A stretch of 64,000 nt of DNA from Bolinopsis microptera (lineage: Eukaryota; Ctenophora; Tentaculata; Lobata; Bolinopsidae): assembly GCF_026151205.1 (NCBI RefSeq), contig NC_087073.1, forward strand, positions 7,523,001 to 7,587,000, read 5' to 3'. The notes beneath the pieces were generated by a model. That model worked only from the letters and a program-made list of their open reading frames with translations. It did not search any database and was not told the DNA's origin. The position numbers were made by a program, and so were the translations under genes. Within the stretch, counting starts at the first letter, position 1; every line of letters starts with the position of its first letter. Shown here piece after piece: positions 47,738 through 58,842 of this stretch.

Positions 47738-50700
47738 ATGACAAAAGTTATCAAACACGTGTTCATAACAGGTACTACATTAATGGGCTGGTTTTTTATA
47801 CAACACGAAAAACATTGATTAAATAAAGACAACAATTTACTTTCAATCACCTCCTTCTCCTCCTCGTTGTTTTACCTCTTACCTTTCTGGCTCAATTTCT
47901 TGTTTGGTGACTGAAACTAACTGCGATATTTACAGGCTTGATCCTGGTATGCTGCTTCAACTACGTCACAGCATGTAAGTGTTTGTGTGTTGATTATATT
48001 TCATTAAAATATTTTAAAGTTCGTCTTTAGAGACGTTTTTCCGACTTACCGTAGATTTTGAAACATTCCATTAGTCATCAGAGATACCTTATCGGCCCAA
48101 ATGAGTAAATATTATACCAATTAAATTTTACAATTATTTCAATTGAAAAAAGTAATTCTGTGGTTTTAAAAAGAAAGCAGTTGTGTTTATTTTGGTAGTT
48201 ATTCTCACTTCATATTCAGACGGTTTAGGTGGATTTACTCAAAAAGTGCCTGGAGTTACCAAGGACCCAGATGCGACGGCCAAACCAAAATGTGAGCTTC
48301 AAAACTCATTCTTTAAATTGTCTATTGTTTCAATATTGAAATGTGATTTTATTTAGGGAACACCGGAACCGTACCTCCTACGTCTAGTCGAGGCCTTGAC
48401 AGTCTAAAATTAACAGAAAAAAAAGACTGTAAGCACAATTTGTCTTTCTTTCTTCCAGCTGCTGTCATTATTATCTTTACCATAAGCTGCATTTAATCTG
48501 CCCCGCAACAGTCTTTAAAGTTTCATACAGTCTCCGCCAATATTCATTAGAATGTACCTTGTGTTACCTCTTGAATTGCTTTAATATGTTAGAGATTATA
48601 AAAAAAGAAAACGCAATTTCTTGTAGGCCTTGAGGGTGGTCCAGTGGCGGTGATGTTCAGAGAACTCTCCTTTTCCAAGTATCTGGTATGGGTCGCAGCG
48701 GCCCTTCTGCTCGCTGGTATACTTCAGATACTCATAGGACTCTTCGTCTTCTTATCGGATGCCCTTGACATTTACATGCTGGTAAGTTAATTATTTCAGG
48801 GTTCATACTTATGTTTCCAGGTTAGGGTATGCGATCCAAGATCTAGTAGTACTATTTATTTGACACAAATATATATATTCTTGAGGTTAACTGAGAGGAA
48901 GGGCTCTGAAATTACTCAAAAGAATGGTTTTGAAAATGTCCCTTAAAGTAACTCCATAACTTATGGCAGGAGTAAATTATTGCTTTTGTAACTCCCTTAT
49001 TTCAGCTGCTGAACTATTGTATAGCCACCCTGTTTTGTATCTGCACCATCTTGATAAGTGGGGGTGGAACCTTCGAACCATTACAGGTTAAAACAATATT
49101 ACTCTGATTGCTAATCGTGTGTGGGGTATAGTTTAGTTTTTGTATTCAGTATTCACCGTACGATAAGTTTCGGACCACTTTGTTTCCGGAAATCTTTGAT
49201 TTCTTTCAAAATTGAACTGATCCTGGGTCGAAAGTTATTTTCCTAACTTAATTAAAGTTTTCATGTATTTCAGAACACTTGTAAGTACCTCTCGCCGCTC
49301 AGCAGCATCGCTATTAGTGTACCCATGATGACACTCTTCCTTTTGAGTTACAGCCGATTCTATGCGATAACATACCCCTTTTACTACGTTGACAAATTCA
49401 CTGTCATCAACCAGGTATCTTATAGCCCCAGTACAGCAAAACCCAGATGTACCGCTCCCCCATTTACCATAATCCCAGATTTACCGCTCCCCCATTTACC
49501 ATAAACCCAGATTTACCGCTCCCCCATTTACCATAATCCCAGATTTACCGCTCCCCCATTTACCATAAACCCAGATTTACCGCTCCCCCATTTACCATAA
49601 TCCCAGATTTACCGCTCCCCCATTTACCATAATCCCAGATTTACCGCTCCCCCATTTACCATAATCCCAGATTTACCGCTCCCCCATTTACCATAATCCC
49701 AGATTTACCGCTCCCCCATTTACCATAAACCCAGATTTACCGCTCCCCCATTTACCATAAACCCAGATTTACCGCTCCCCCATTTACCATAAACCCAGAT
49801 TTACCGCTCCCCCATTTACCATAAACCCAGATTTACCGCTCCCCCATTTACCATAATCCCAGATTTACCGCTCCCCCATTTACCATAATCCCAGATTTAC
49901 CGCTCCCCCATTTACCATAATCCCAGATTTACCGCTCCCCCATTTACCATAATCCCAGATTTACCGCTCCCCCATTTACCATAATCCCAGATTTACCGCT
50001 CCCCCATTTACCATAATCCCAGATTTACCGCTCCCCCATTTACCATAAACCCAGATTTACCGCTCCCCCCATTTACCATAAACCAAGATTTACCGCTCCC
50101 CCATTTACCATAAACCTAGATTTACCGCTCCCCCATTTACCATAAACCCAGATTTACCGCTCCCCCATTTACCATAATACCAGATTAACAGCTCTCCCAT
50201 TTACCAAAAACCCAGATTTACCGCTCCCCCATTAACATAAACCCTGGTTTACTGCAGCTATTTCATTCCGCCAAATTAGGAATTAACATAATATAACTGT
50301 GAACAATCAAAACGCTGATTTACCGCCGCTTTTATCTGTCCCTTAATCTTCGCCATAAATCGGGTTTTACTGTATACCAATTAAATATTTCCTCTGGATG
50401 AGCCATTCGCACCTATCATTTTTTCATAAGGTAGCTCCAAATCTCTTCTCCTAAATATGTTTTCAGCATGGGAGGAAGGTGTAGTGTCAAATGCTAGATT
50501 GCCTCCATCTCCGATAGCATGTTCAGATCCGCCGATTTCTGACAAATGTGCTTAAAGATCAATTTTTGAGTTTTGGATTCTTTTATCTAAACTTCTTTTT
50601 TACTCAAAATCCATCCCGGAAAATCGTTAGAAACCATCAGAAACAATCGTCAGCTCCCAGAAACCACACTTTGGGAAGCCCCTAAGATCCTGAAATTGCC

Positions 50701-53700
50701 AAAAATGAGAAATTGTAATTTTAAACCTCGGATCTTTGAGTGCACTTTTGTCAGAAGACGGAAAAACTAAAATAATTACCCCACTTTATTTCAGCTGATT
50801 GTTTGTTTTCTGTCGTGGTTCATACCCATCATAGTGGTTGGTCTCGGCACCGCTTTTCTGTGTACCTCCATATCGGTACACACAGAAAAAGTGCTCACTG
50901 GTTTCTGTGTATACCCATCTCAACCCGTTTATGCCAGTTCACATCTCTGGTACAGCCAAAATAATGACACCAAGGTAATTTCCTCTTGATCAATTCTCAT
51001 TTACCAGATGAAGTGATGAACGGCACTTTTATTTTTTATCATTTATTTATTACCAGATATGTAGTTTTATTTATTACCCGATATAGGAACATTGATTTAA
51101 ACGAAACTTTTTTAAATTCTGAAAATTTGACAGGAATGGGGTTGGGGATATTTCTACGGTGGTTATATGGATGGTGACATCCCTGCAGATTCGGGCTGCC
51201 AGATCTACATGATCATATACGTGCTGATCTGCCTAATTCTGCCTCTGAGTGGCTGCATAGTCTGCTACTCTGCCATCGTGTACCAACTCACTATCATCAA
51301 GAAAAATAGAGAGGTTTGTTCGTTTAAACCTTTAGATCGTGTGTATACAACCATGACCGAAACTACGATACCTGGCCTCTGATGTTTATCTTTGTCAAAT
51401 TTCATTCTGAATTTAATTTTAAAAGCTCATGATTTTTGGAATAAGTTCTCATTTTGGTCGTATTTGTATTTTACTCTTATCTTAGCTTTTAAACACGAGG
51501 GAGACACAAGTAACACGAAGCAGTATCGGTTTATACTTTATAAACAAGGATTTTTTTGAATAAAAATACTACTTAAAATTAAAATATATTTGATTTTCAG
51601 TCGTCGTCAACCGGTCATGTAAATATGCACCCATTGATTCCAACCTTCCTTTTCACTAATTGTGAAGTGTTAAAACACCACCACTGATTTTAGGTTAAAT
51701 ACACCACTGAACTAACTGAAGCTCTTATGATAGGCTCCTTCTGATAGCGATAAGAATCCTCATTGCGATAATTGTGATAATCATATTAAGTTTTAAGAAT
51801 GTTAATTGATACCCTAATTGCTCAATAGTCCTACAGCCTTGATACCCTAATTGCTCAATTGTCAATTCGATGATTAACCACTAGCATTTTTATATGGACA
51901 AGCAGTTCTGATATAACGGTATTTTGAAATTCAGTGTGGTATACCGGTATATTTTGGAATGCATCGAATATTTGTCTTATAAAAAGCAAATCCGGTTCTA
52001 AGAAGAAAAACTAAAAAGAACCGGTCCGGTTAAAAAATTCAAATGCAGTCCGGTTCTGGTCCGACAAGAAAAGCTGATCCGGTCGCTTTCCTTTTTCTGG
52101 CGTGCAGTCTCCTATTTATTAGGAGTAATTCTATATTATAAAATTACTCCTATAATGAATAGGATACTACACCCCAGCTAGTATTAGTAAAATCCATCGC
52201 TTCTTCAAATTTTTCTAAAACTCGAAGCCTAACCCTTTTGAAAATATTTCTTAAGCTATACTCACGGTGCGCAACGTAAATGATAAAAAGTTAATAATTT
52301 ATACACTAATTTTGTCTCAGATTTATATTTTCATGTTAATACAATTTCAGAAAATCACCAACTCCTCTACGGGGGGCGCTAACCCCGCGGACCAATTCGT
52401 GACGGTCAACGAGAGCCAATCCGTTCCTATGCGTTCCATGAAATCCAAAACCTTCAGCGTTGCAAGTCTCAAACAACACCTTAAGAAACAAACTAGTAAG
52501 TATTTAAGAGAAATTTAAGCGTGAGAGTCCTGTTTTTTCACATCTCCATGCCGTAGAGTCCTGTTTTGTACGTCGCCGCCGTAGAGTCCGGATCCCGAAT
52601 GAAACATTAAAATTAAGAACTGAAGAATAGAATTTAAGAAACTTCTTGATCTTAGTCAGAACCTCATCGTTTCTCAGATATAGCTATTATAACAAGTGAT
52701 AGGCTTAGTTGAGGTCCACAAACTTCAGATTGTGCATTGGTGACTTAAACTCGTTTTATGTATGCAACTGCTATCTTCCCTCAAGCTTTTTCCTAATAAA
52801 AATAATTTAAAGTTAAGTAAAAAGTTTTTTTTTTAAATGAGACGTTAGCTATAACCTTATAGAAACTAAAACAACTGAAATAGCGTACAACCAAACCAAT
52901 GCCCACTACTAATACAAGTTACAAAATGTATTGTACCCTTTTACCAAGGGTTCACCTTTTAATCCTGTATTTATTCACAATACATCTGCATCCATGATTA
53001 TTTTCAAACATTAGCTGTATTGACTATTTCAGGTAATATTTCTCAAAAGGCAAAAGAGAGGGTGCCAGTGTCCGTGATCCTTATCTTGACGCTATACATC
53101 TTTGTTGCGGTGCCTTTAACAATTGTGGAGGTTTACAATACATCTCTTGTCGGTGGTTAGTACCAATGTTTTGATTTTAAATGTCAATTAGTTTGCAAAC
53201 AAACGAAACGTTGCAGTGACAAAAAGAGCGTTAGATATTTTGAAGTACTATTTCATCTTTAATTATGGTATACACAACTTAGTCATCAGCCCTTTTACTG
53301 AAGTGAAGAAATAAATCAGAAATAAATATCGTATAAATCGATTATACCGTGAAACGGGCGATTGAAGGATTGAGTGGAATATACTATGCATACTAAACAC
53401 TATAATACAGGCATGACACTTAAGGTTCACCTCCAGTCTCCGCGATTTAAAATACCGTCATTTTCCAGGCAATACATCAGTGGCTAAGTTGGTCTGGAAA
53501 AATCTTGATGAAGCAAAGTTGACCTCGTTGAGGGAGGATGAAAAGAAAAATATATGGTGCGATGACAAAATTAAGGACTCCCCCACATTTACACAGGATT
53601 GGGTGACCACGTTCTTAGACATAGGCTACTCGGTCGGCTTACTCGCATTAGGTCTTTCCCCGTGGGCTTACATAAAATTCACAAAGTCGTTCGAGGAGAA

Positions 53701-54441
53701 CTTGTGGCTAAGGCCACTGAAGAAGATATCAGGTAAAATAGGCCTGGAGATAAGTAAATCAGTTAGGAACAAATTTGCTAGTCCAGGACATGCCAAACCG
53801 GTCACTAAGTCCAACCCTAACTACTCTGCAAATGGAACTACATCTGGCTATTCTTCTGGATTGTGCTCAGCTGCTCCACCGACCGCCAGGTATGTTAACA
53901 AGTATGTTAACAAGTATGTTAACGGCTCTTCAAACAATCAAGGCAATCTATCTCAAAATTCGATTAGAGCTCCAGCACATGATTTTTAAAAACCCGTTAG
54001 CCTTGTTGCATATTCAAATTTGCTAATATCTGTTAGTTCGTTTTTCAATGAGAATCATGTGAGCAAATAATAAGGATCTTATAGCTGCACAAAATTGTAT
54101 TTTTTCTGCTCATTAAACTTTTCTCAAGGAATGCTCCACCAAGTCCACGACCTCAAAAAAGACCTATAACACCTCAACCCCCCGGGCGTACATCGACAGC
54201 CGGGGTACCTCCCCCACAACCATCTCCTCGTGCATCTCCTCGTGCATCTCCTAATGTGGGTAAAAACCCGCCCGACCCTGTAACAGTAGAAGTAAACCCA
54301 CCGCGACAGAGTCTTACAGCCCCGGATGTTGACCCAGCGACTGGAAGGCCTAGACGTCGCTGCAGATCACGGAACCCATCTGCTGAAAACCCAACCACAG
54401 ACCAAACAGATGCTGCTCCAGATAACAACAATAATATCTAG
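47738..54441 (+). CDS. seven-transmembrane receptor, divergent class-A GPCR-like, 13 exons, 651 aa
   Basis: Exons: 47738-47771, 47936-47974, 48220-48291, 48357-48428, 48627-48781, 49006-49086, 49274-49414, 50795-50974, 51134-51313, 52351-52495, 53033-53155, 53469-53889 and 54129-54441. All introns are GT..AG, and phases close to 1956 nt with one TAG. A signal peptide (residues 1-24) includes GLILVCCFNYVTA across the first junction. Membrane helices lie at about 92-115, 121-143, 159-181, 199-220, 281-305, 378-397 and 453-475. Class-A landmarks: Cys154 before helix 3, SRF at 178-180 in place of DRY within SYSRFYAITYPF, Trp206 in helix 4, Pro295 and Tyr303 in helix 5, Pro394 in helix 6, and SPWAY (471-475) in place of NPxxY. 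The sodium-site Asp of helix 2 is Thr132. The third outer loop is unusually long (about 55 residues) with two NTS glycosylation sites. A proline-rich tail follows residue 548. It should be a plasma-membrane receptor; the ligand is unknown. Confidence 0.92.
49443..50243. repeat. 32-bp intronic minisatellite, about 25 copies
   Basis: The unit AGATTTACCGCTCCCCCATT plus TACCATAA(T/A)CCC repeats with AAT/AAA variants in blocks. Copies decay toward 50160-50243. It starts about 28 bp after the splice donor at 49414, in the receptor intron between the exons coding helices 3 and 4. Confidence 0.96.
51963..52110. mobile_element. degraded CCGG-rich hAT-like fragment in a receptor intron
   Basis: ACCGGTCCGGTT, GTCCGGTTCTGGTCCG and GATCCGGTCGCTTTCC resemble the subterminal CCGG motifs and end of the 45320-46194 element. 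Ends and target duplication are not recoverable. Confidence 0.35.
52108..52168. repeat. imperfect hairpin
   Basis: CTATTTATTAGGAGTAATT pairs with AATTACTCCTATAATGAATAG around a short AT loop. It lies in the receptor intron before the exon at 52351. Confidence 0.55.
53887..53924 (+). promoter_or_regulatory. triplicated 5' splice site at the end of receptor exon 12
   Basis: The donor used in the model (AG at 53888-53889, then GTATGTTAAC) is followed by two further 12-bp copies, each with its own GTATGT. Use of the second or third donor stays in phase and adds YVNK residues once or twice. If none is used, the frame continues to a stop at 53989, giving a different tail. Confidence 0.6.
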
Positions 54442-54581
54442 AATTTGTGAGTTACTTTAATTTTATTATATAGTGAAATCCAGAGTTTAACAAGAAATGC
54501 GGCCGCTTTTCTTTTGTGGATGGCCGCTCAATTTCCCGATCCGGGATGAAGTATTCTATCATATTCCATACCAGTACAGTA

Positions 54582-54656
54582 CCACCTGGGGACCCCAGTC
54601 TTTGCTGTTTATAAGCATGCAGATATGGCGGAGTGACAGGCCGAGCGCCGCCCAGT
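54582..54656 (+). mobile_element. degenerate copy of the CCTGGGGACC mini-element
   Basis: It begins ACCTGGGGACCCCAG and ends GAGCGCCGCCCAGTT, matching the 79-bp unit at 56519 throughout. The terminal TTAC/GTAA and target duplication are lost. It lies between the receptor gene and the large foldback. Confidence 0.7.
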
Positions 54657-55400
54657 TGATATAATTCTATATTGAATTTGAAAATCGTGTATATTTCTAT
54701 GTAACTATATGTTTATTGTTTATGCAACCTGACACGGATCTGTGCAAAATAGTAATACTAACTCAAAATAATAATACAATGCTATCAATTAGTCCCTATC
54801 CACTATCGGGATGCGTACGGCAAGTTTCCATAACTACTTTTTTGTGATCAGCGGTAATAACCGCTTTTTTTACGCTAAAAAAGCGCTTATTGATAAAACC
54901 CACCGTTATTTGGCGATTATAAAGCGATTATAAACGGTCCCGTTAATAAACGATTAAAAACGATTATAATCGCTTTTTCCATAAAATATTTTTGCAAAAG
55001 CGATTATTAGCGCTTTAAAAGCGACAATAAATCGCGAATTAAAATTATTAGTGATAAAAAAACGCTTTTATTTTAGGGTTGTCGATTATTATCGCTCCGT
55101 AAGCGCTTTTCAAAAAAACGCTTATAAACCGTTTTTTGGACCGTTTTTAAAACGCTTTTAATCGACTATAAGCGATTATATTCACTAGGGAAAGTTCCAA
55201 ATTAAAAAGCGCCTACTAATCGTTAAAAAAACGCTTTTTTATTTTAAGTTAATAAGCGGTTTAAATCGATTATAAAACGATTATAAGCGACAATAAGCGA
55301 TTTTTTGAAATCTGCTAAAAAGCGATATTTTCACTATGATCAGCGCTTATAACCGCTTTTCTTGAAATTTTCCTACTGAAAAGCGTTTATAAGCGCTTAT

Positions 55401-55888
55401 GAGACAAGGAGACAAGGACAAGGAGACAAGGAGACATGGAGACAATGAGACAAGGAGACAAGGACAAGGAGACAAAGACAATGAAACAAGGACAATGACA
55501 AGGACACAAGGACACAAGGACACAAGGACACAAGGACACAAGGACACAAGGACACAAGGACACAAGGATACAAATAGACAAGGGCAAGGACACAAGGAGA
55601 CAAGGAGACAAGGAGACAAGGACACAAGGACACAAGGACACAAGGACACAAGGACACAAGGACACAAGGACACAAGGACACAAGGACACAAGGACACAAG
55701 GATACAATGAGACAAGGAGACACGGAGACAAGGAGACAAGGACACAAGGGGACAAGGACACAAGGACACAAGGAGACAAGGAGACAAGGAGACAAGGAGA
55801 CAAGGAGACAAGGACACAAGGACACAAGGAGACAAGGACACAAGGAGACAAGGAGACAATGAAACAAGGAGACAAGGAGAAGGAAAAG
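55401..55888. repeat. 8-bp minisatellite (GACACAAG / GAGACAAG)
   Basis: About 60 units of two types, in blocks, begin right at the inner end of the left 582-bp arm. ORFs on both strands are period artefacts. The right arm has no matching array. Confidence 0.95.
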
Positions 55889-56142
55889 GAAATCAAATGA
55901 GGTTATTCTCTTGCCGACACATGAACACAAAGTGCACATCTCTCAGTAACACTTCTACTAATACTTATAGCTATAATCTATATAGAACTAGTAACATGGT
56001 CGCCTTTCATCCGTTTACGAATACGTTTATGATACCGCGTGTTTCAAGATTTTCCGTGAGGCCGGGATTGAAACTGATTACGCGTACGATTTATTTAACT
56101 AGCAAGCCGTCGGCTAGAGAATAACAACAATTTGATATGATA

Positions 56143-56335
56143 CTCCGTCTCCGTCTCCGTCTCCGTCTCCGTCTCCGTCTCCGTCTCCGTCTCCTTTTTG
56201 AATTCGATTGTTTAGGGCTAGGGCGCGGCTCAAGTTAGGGTTGTGGTAAGGGTATCGGATAGCTTCGTCTCCGTCTCCGTCTCCGTCTCCGTCTCCGTCT
56301 CCGCCCCCGTATCCGTCTCCGTATCCGTCTCCTCC
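56143..56335. repeat. two (CTCCGT)n arrays with an intervening duplicated block
   Basis: Arrays lie at 56143-56194 and about 56264-56335. Each is followed by AATTCGATTGTTTAGGGCTA and GTTAGGGTTGTGG, so array plus about 60 bp was duplicated in tandem. Confidence 0.9.
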
Positions 56336-56388
56336 TCCTTTTCCTTTTTTAAATTCGATTGTTTAGGGCTAGGGCTCGGGTTAGGGTT

Positions 56389-56455
56389 GTGGTAAGGGTA
56401 TCGGATAACTTCGGGATTATATATTATGGTTGTTAGGGTTGGGATTAGGGTTTAT
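56389..56455 (+). repeat. degenerate TTAGGG-like block
   Basis: TTAGGG occurs repeatedly within irregular G-rich spacing (GTTAGGGTTGGGATTAGGG). The complement lies in the other arm at about 58562-58645. It resembles animal telomere hexamers but is not a regular array. Confidence 0.4.
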
Positions 56456-56518
56456 GTAAAACCGTTTTGTACGGCTGCAAAACTATAAAAACCTTGTATC
56501 ACGTCGTGACCCCCATCG

Positions 56519-56597
56519 TTACCTGGGGACCCCAGGCTATTATGTTTCATAAAGAATAAAGATTCGGTGGAATGACAGGCTGAGCGCCGCCCAGTAA
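56519..56597 (+). mobile_element. 79-bp mini-transposon with 9-bp target duplication
   Basis: It begins TTACCTGGGGACCCCAGG and ends GCGCCGCCCAGTAA, so TTAC(C)TGGG and CCCAGTAA form short terminal inverted repeats. CCCCCATCG is duplicated at 56510-56518 and 56598-56606. The opposite inner arm at 58322-58330 carries the same flank uninterrupted, with the target present once: an empty site within the same molecule. CCTGGGGACCCCAGG is a perfect small hairpin. Confidence 0.85.
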
Positions 56598-57855
56598 CCC
56601 CCATCGCCGTTTTACTTTACCCCTGTAGAGTTTCTACGATACAGGGGAGCCGCGCACCTGTGCGCGGCGGGTCATACAACGTATGACAATAAAAACCAAA
56701 GTCACATGAAATTTTTGGGCGAGCAAATTAGCGAATTAATAAAAGCCAGTTCGGCAAGGCCCAATAGTGCATTTTGCTGCGATCTACGTGGTTGTGAGAA
56801 GAATTATTTGATGCGCGGCGCAGTCCAGTCTAGTAGTGCATCGCTCTACAAGTAATTGTTCTACTTTATTGTATATCTAGGTAGTGCGTCATCGACAGTG
56901 AGCCGCACGTGCCGACTGTAGGATGGTTTTTTAGCGCTAATTTCGGCCAGCACAATTTTCTTCAAACAAATACCCAGGAACCCTGACCGGATGGGGCTTA
57001 ACTTTGAAAGTAAAAGAGTTGGAGACTTCCGGTTTTTTGTAACATGTTCCTCTTTTAAAAATAACGTTACCTCTCCAGGAGGAAAATTCAAGACAACGTA
57101 ATTGTTGAGTTATCTCAAAATCTCCAGAAAAGTCCCCTTTCGGGCCGATCAAAAGTTTGCAACTTTAACTTTGCGGATTCCTGTACTCTGGTTGGCTGAA
57201 TTGTGTCACGTGGTAGCTGCCTGAACATTGGAATGCGCCACGCGTGCAAATCATGCTTGTTGTCGCGCGCGAGGTCAAGCCGTCTGTTTAAATTAAACCA
57301 ACTCTAGTACCACCACCAGCCGGTAACTTTTCCTGGGTAGATATTAAGTATCCTTCCCGACCTCCGATTGCAACAAAAATTGGTAATCTTACTCATAGAC
57401 TTACAAGGAAAGTGTCCGAAAAGTTTAAAGCATATCCAACCATCAGACATTATGTTACAGCTAAAAGCAGCGTATTTTGCCCCATTTTGATCACTATATC
57501 AACTCCAATATCCACCAAATTTTTCGGACAGTTGTGAAAGCCCTATTGGAAGGTCGTCGCCAATTTTCAGAATGATTTCATGCAAGGAACTGAAGATATA
57601 TCCAAATAATACGACAAAAATCAACGAATTTGGTCAAATTTGGTCAAATTACGCGACTTTTACAGCTAATTTTGCTCCAAAAGCCGCGCACCATCAAATA
57701 TGGCACCTAGGCGAAACTCACTGATCTTTCCAAAAAGGTATGTAATGACAAATTTGGTATTGTGAAAATTCTCACAGTCTCTAGAAAACAATGGTACAAA
57801 CATTTTTAAAATCCGAGCAAGTTTATTTTTATGGTGCACCCCCTAGTCACTAGTA

Positions 57856-58078
57856 TATCCCAGAGTGGTGTTTGGCAATTAGAAAAATTGATCGTGCGTG
57901 GTTTAACCGCGGCAAAATTTTTGTTGAAATTCTTGTTAAAATTCTGCACGCCTAATATAAACAATTATAACGTGCGTCTTACCTGGGGACCTCAGGCTAT
58001 TATGTTCATAATAGAGATTCGGCGGAATGACAGGCTGAGCGCCGCCCAGTAACGTGCGTCAAATACCACTCTGGGATA
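57856..58078. mobile_element. inverted-repeat element ending TATCCCAGAGTGG
   Basis: TATCCCAGAGTGGTGTTT at 57856-57873 is matched by the complement of TATCCCAGAGTGGTATTT at 58061-58078. If TA is the duplicated target, as in Tc1/mariner elements, the element body starts TCCCAGAG. It contains the 74-bp mini-element below. Confidence 0.6.
57979..58052 (+). mobile_element. 74-bp mini-transposon, second full copy, 8-bp target duplication
   Basis: It has the same ends (TTACCTGGGGACC... and GCCGCCCAGTAA) and about 85 percent identity to the 56519 copy, with a small internal deletion. CGTGCGTC flanks both sides (57971-57978 and 58053-58060). Confidence 0.85.
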
Positions 58079-58385
58079 CAATAAAGTAGAACTAGAACAA
58101 TTACTTGTAGCGCGATGCACTACTGGGCTGCGCCGCGCATCAAATAATCCTTCTCGCAACCACGTAGATTGCGGCAAAATGCCGAGCTGGCTTTTACTAA
58201 TTCGCTCGCCCAAAAATTTCATGTGACTTTGGTTTTATTGTCATACGTTGTATGACCCGCCGCGCACAATTGCGCAGCTCCCCCTGTATCGTAGAAACTC
58301 TACAGGGGTATAATGAAACAACGATGGGGGTACAAGGTTTTTATAGTTTTGCAGCCGTAAAAAACGGTTTTACATAAACCCTAAT

Positions 58386-58557
58386 CACAGGAGGAGCAAT
58401 GCGTGGGCGCGATTGCAGCAGTTAGTGCCCGTTTGTAGCAGTCAGTGCCCGTTTGTAGCAGTTAGTGCCAGTTTGTGGCAGTAAGAGCCAGTTTGTAGCA
58501 GTTAGTAGCAGTTTGTAGCAGTTTGTGGCAGTTTCTTTGCACTTTGCTCCTCCTGCG
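58386..58557. mobile_element. 172-bp insertion with CAGGAGGAGCAA ends and TAAT duplication
   Basis: The ends CACAGGAGGAGCAA and TTGCTCCTCCTGCG are inverted repeats. TAAT is duplicated at 58382-58385 and 58558-58561. The partner arm near 56440-56452 (GGGATTAGGG) is the empty site. The interior is a small GCAGTTTGTA / GCAGTTAGTGCC repeat. Confidence 0.75.
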
Positions 58558-58659
58558 TAATCCCAACCCTAACGACCATAATATATAACCCCGAAGCTAT
58601 CCGATACCCTTACCACAACCCTAATTCCCGAGCCCTAGCCCTAAATAATCGAATTCAAA

Positions 58660-58818
58660 AAGGAAAAGGAAAAGGAGAAGGAGAAGGAGACGGAGATGGA
58701 GACGGAGACGGAGACGGAGACGGAGACGGAGACGGAGACGGAGACGGAGACGGAGACGGAGACGGAGACGGAGACGGAGACGGAGACGGAGACGGAGACG
58801 GAGACGGAGACGGAGACG
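58660..58818. repeat. (GGAGAC)n array
   Basis: Regular hexamer array, the complement of the CTCCGT arrays of the other arm, preceded by GGAAAAGGA variants. The Pro-Ser ORF across it is an artefact. Confidence 0.95.
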
Positions 58819-58842
58819 TTACCTGGGGACCTCCGGCTATCG
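58819..58842 (+). mobile_element. truncated copy of the CCTGGGGACC mini-element
   Basis: TTACCTGGGGACCTCCGGCT matches the first 20 or so bases of the mini-element and then diverges. There is no right end. Confidence 0.5.

Larger units (their letters stand above)
56264..58818. mobile_element. inner foldback nested in the large element
   Basis: The left arm (about 56264-56881) and right arm (about 58077-58818) are reverse complements. They start with the CTCCGT/GGAGAC arrays and run through the TTAGGG-like block, CCTGTAGAGTTTCTACGATA, GGGCGAGCAAATTAGCGAAT and TCTACTTTATTGTAT. Each arm has received its own small insertion, so lengths differ. The central 1.2 kb (56882-58076) has no coding content that I recognise. 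Confidence 0.85.

Noticed and set aside
55347-55939. Minus-strand ORFs of about 170-180 codons rich in LVSLSPC
   Set aside because: They are products of the 8-bp GACACAAG array, open in all frames.
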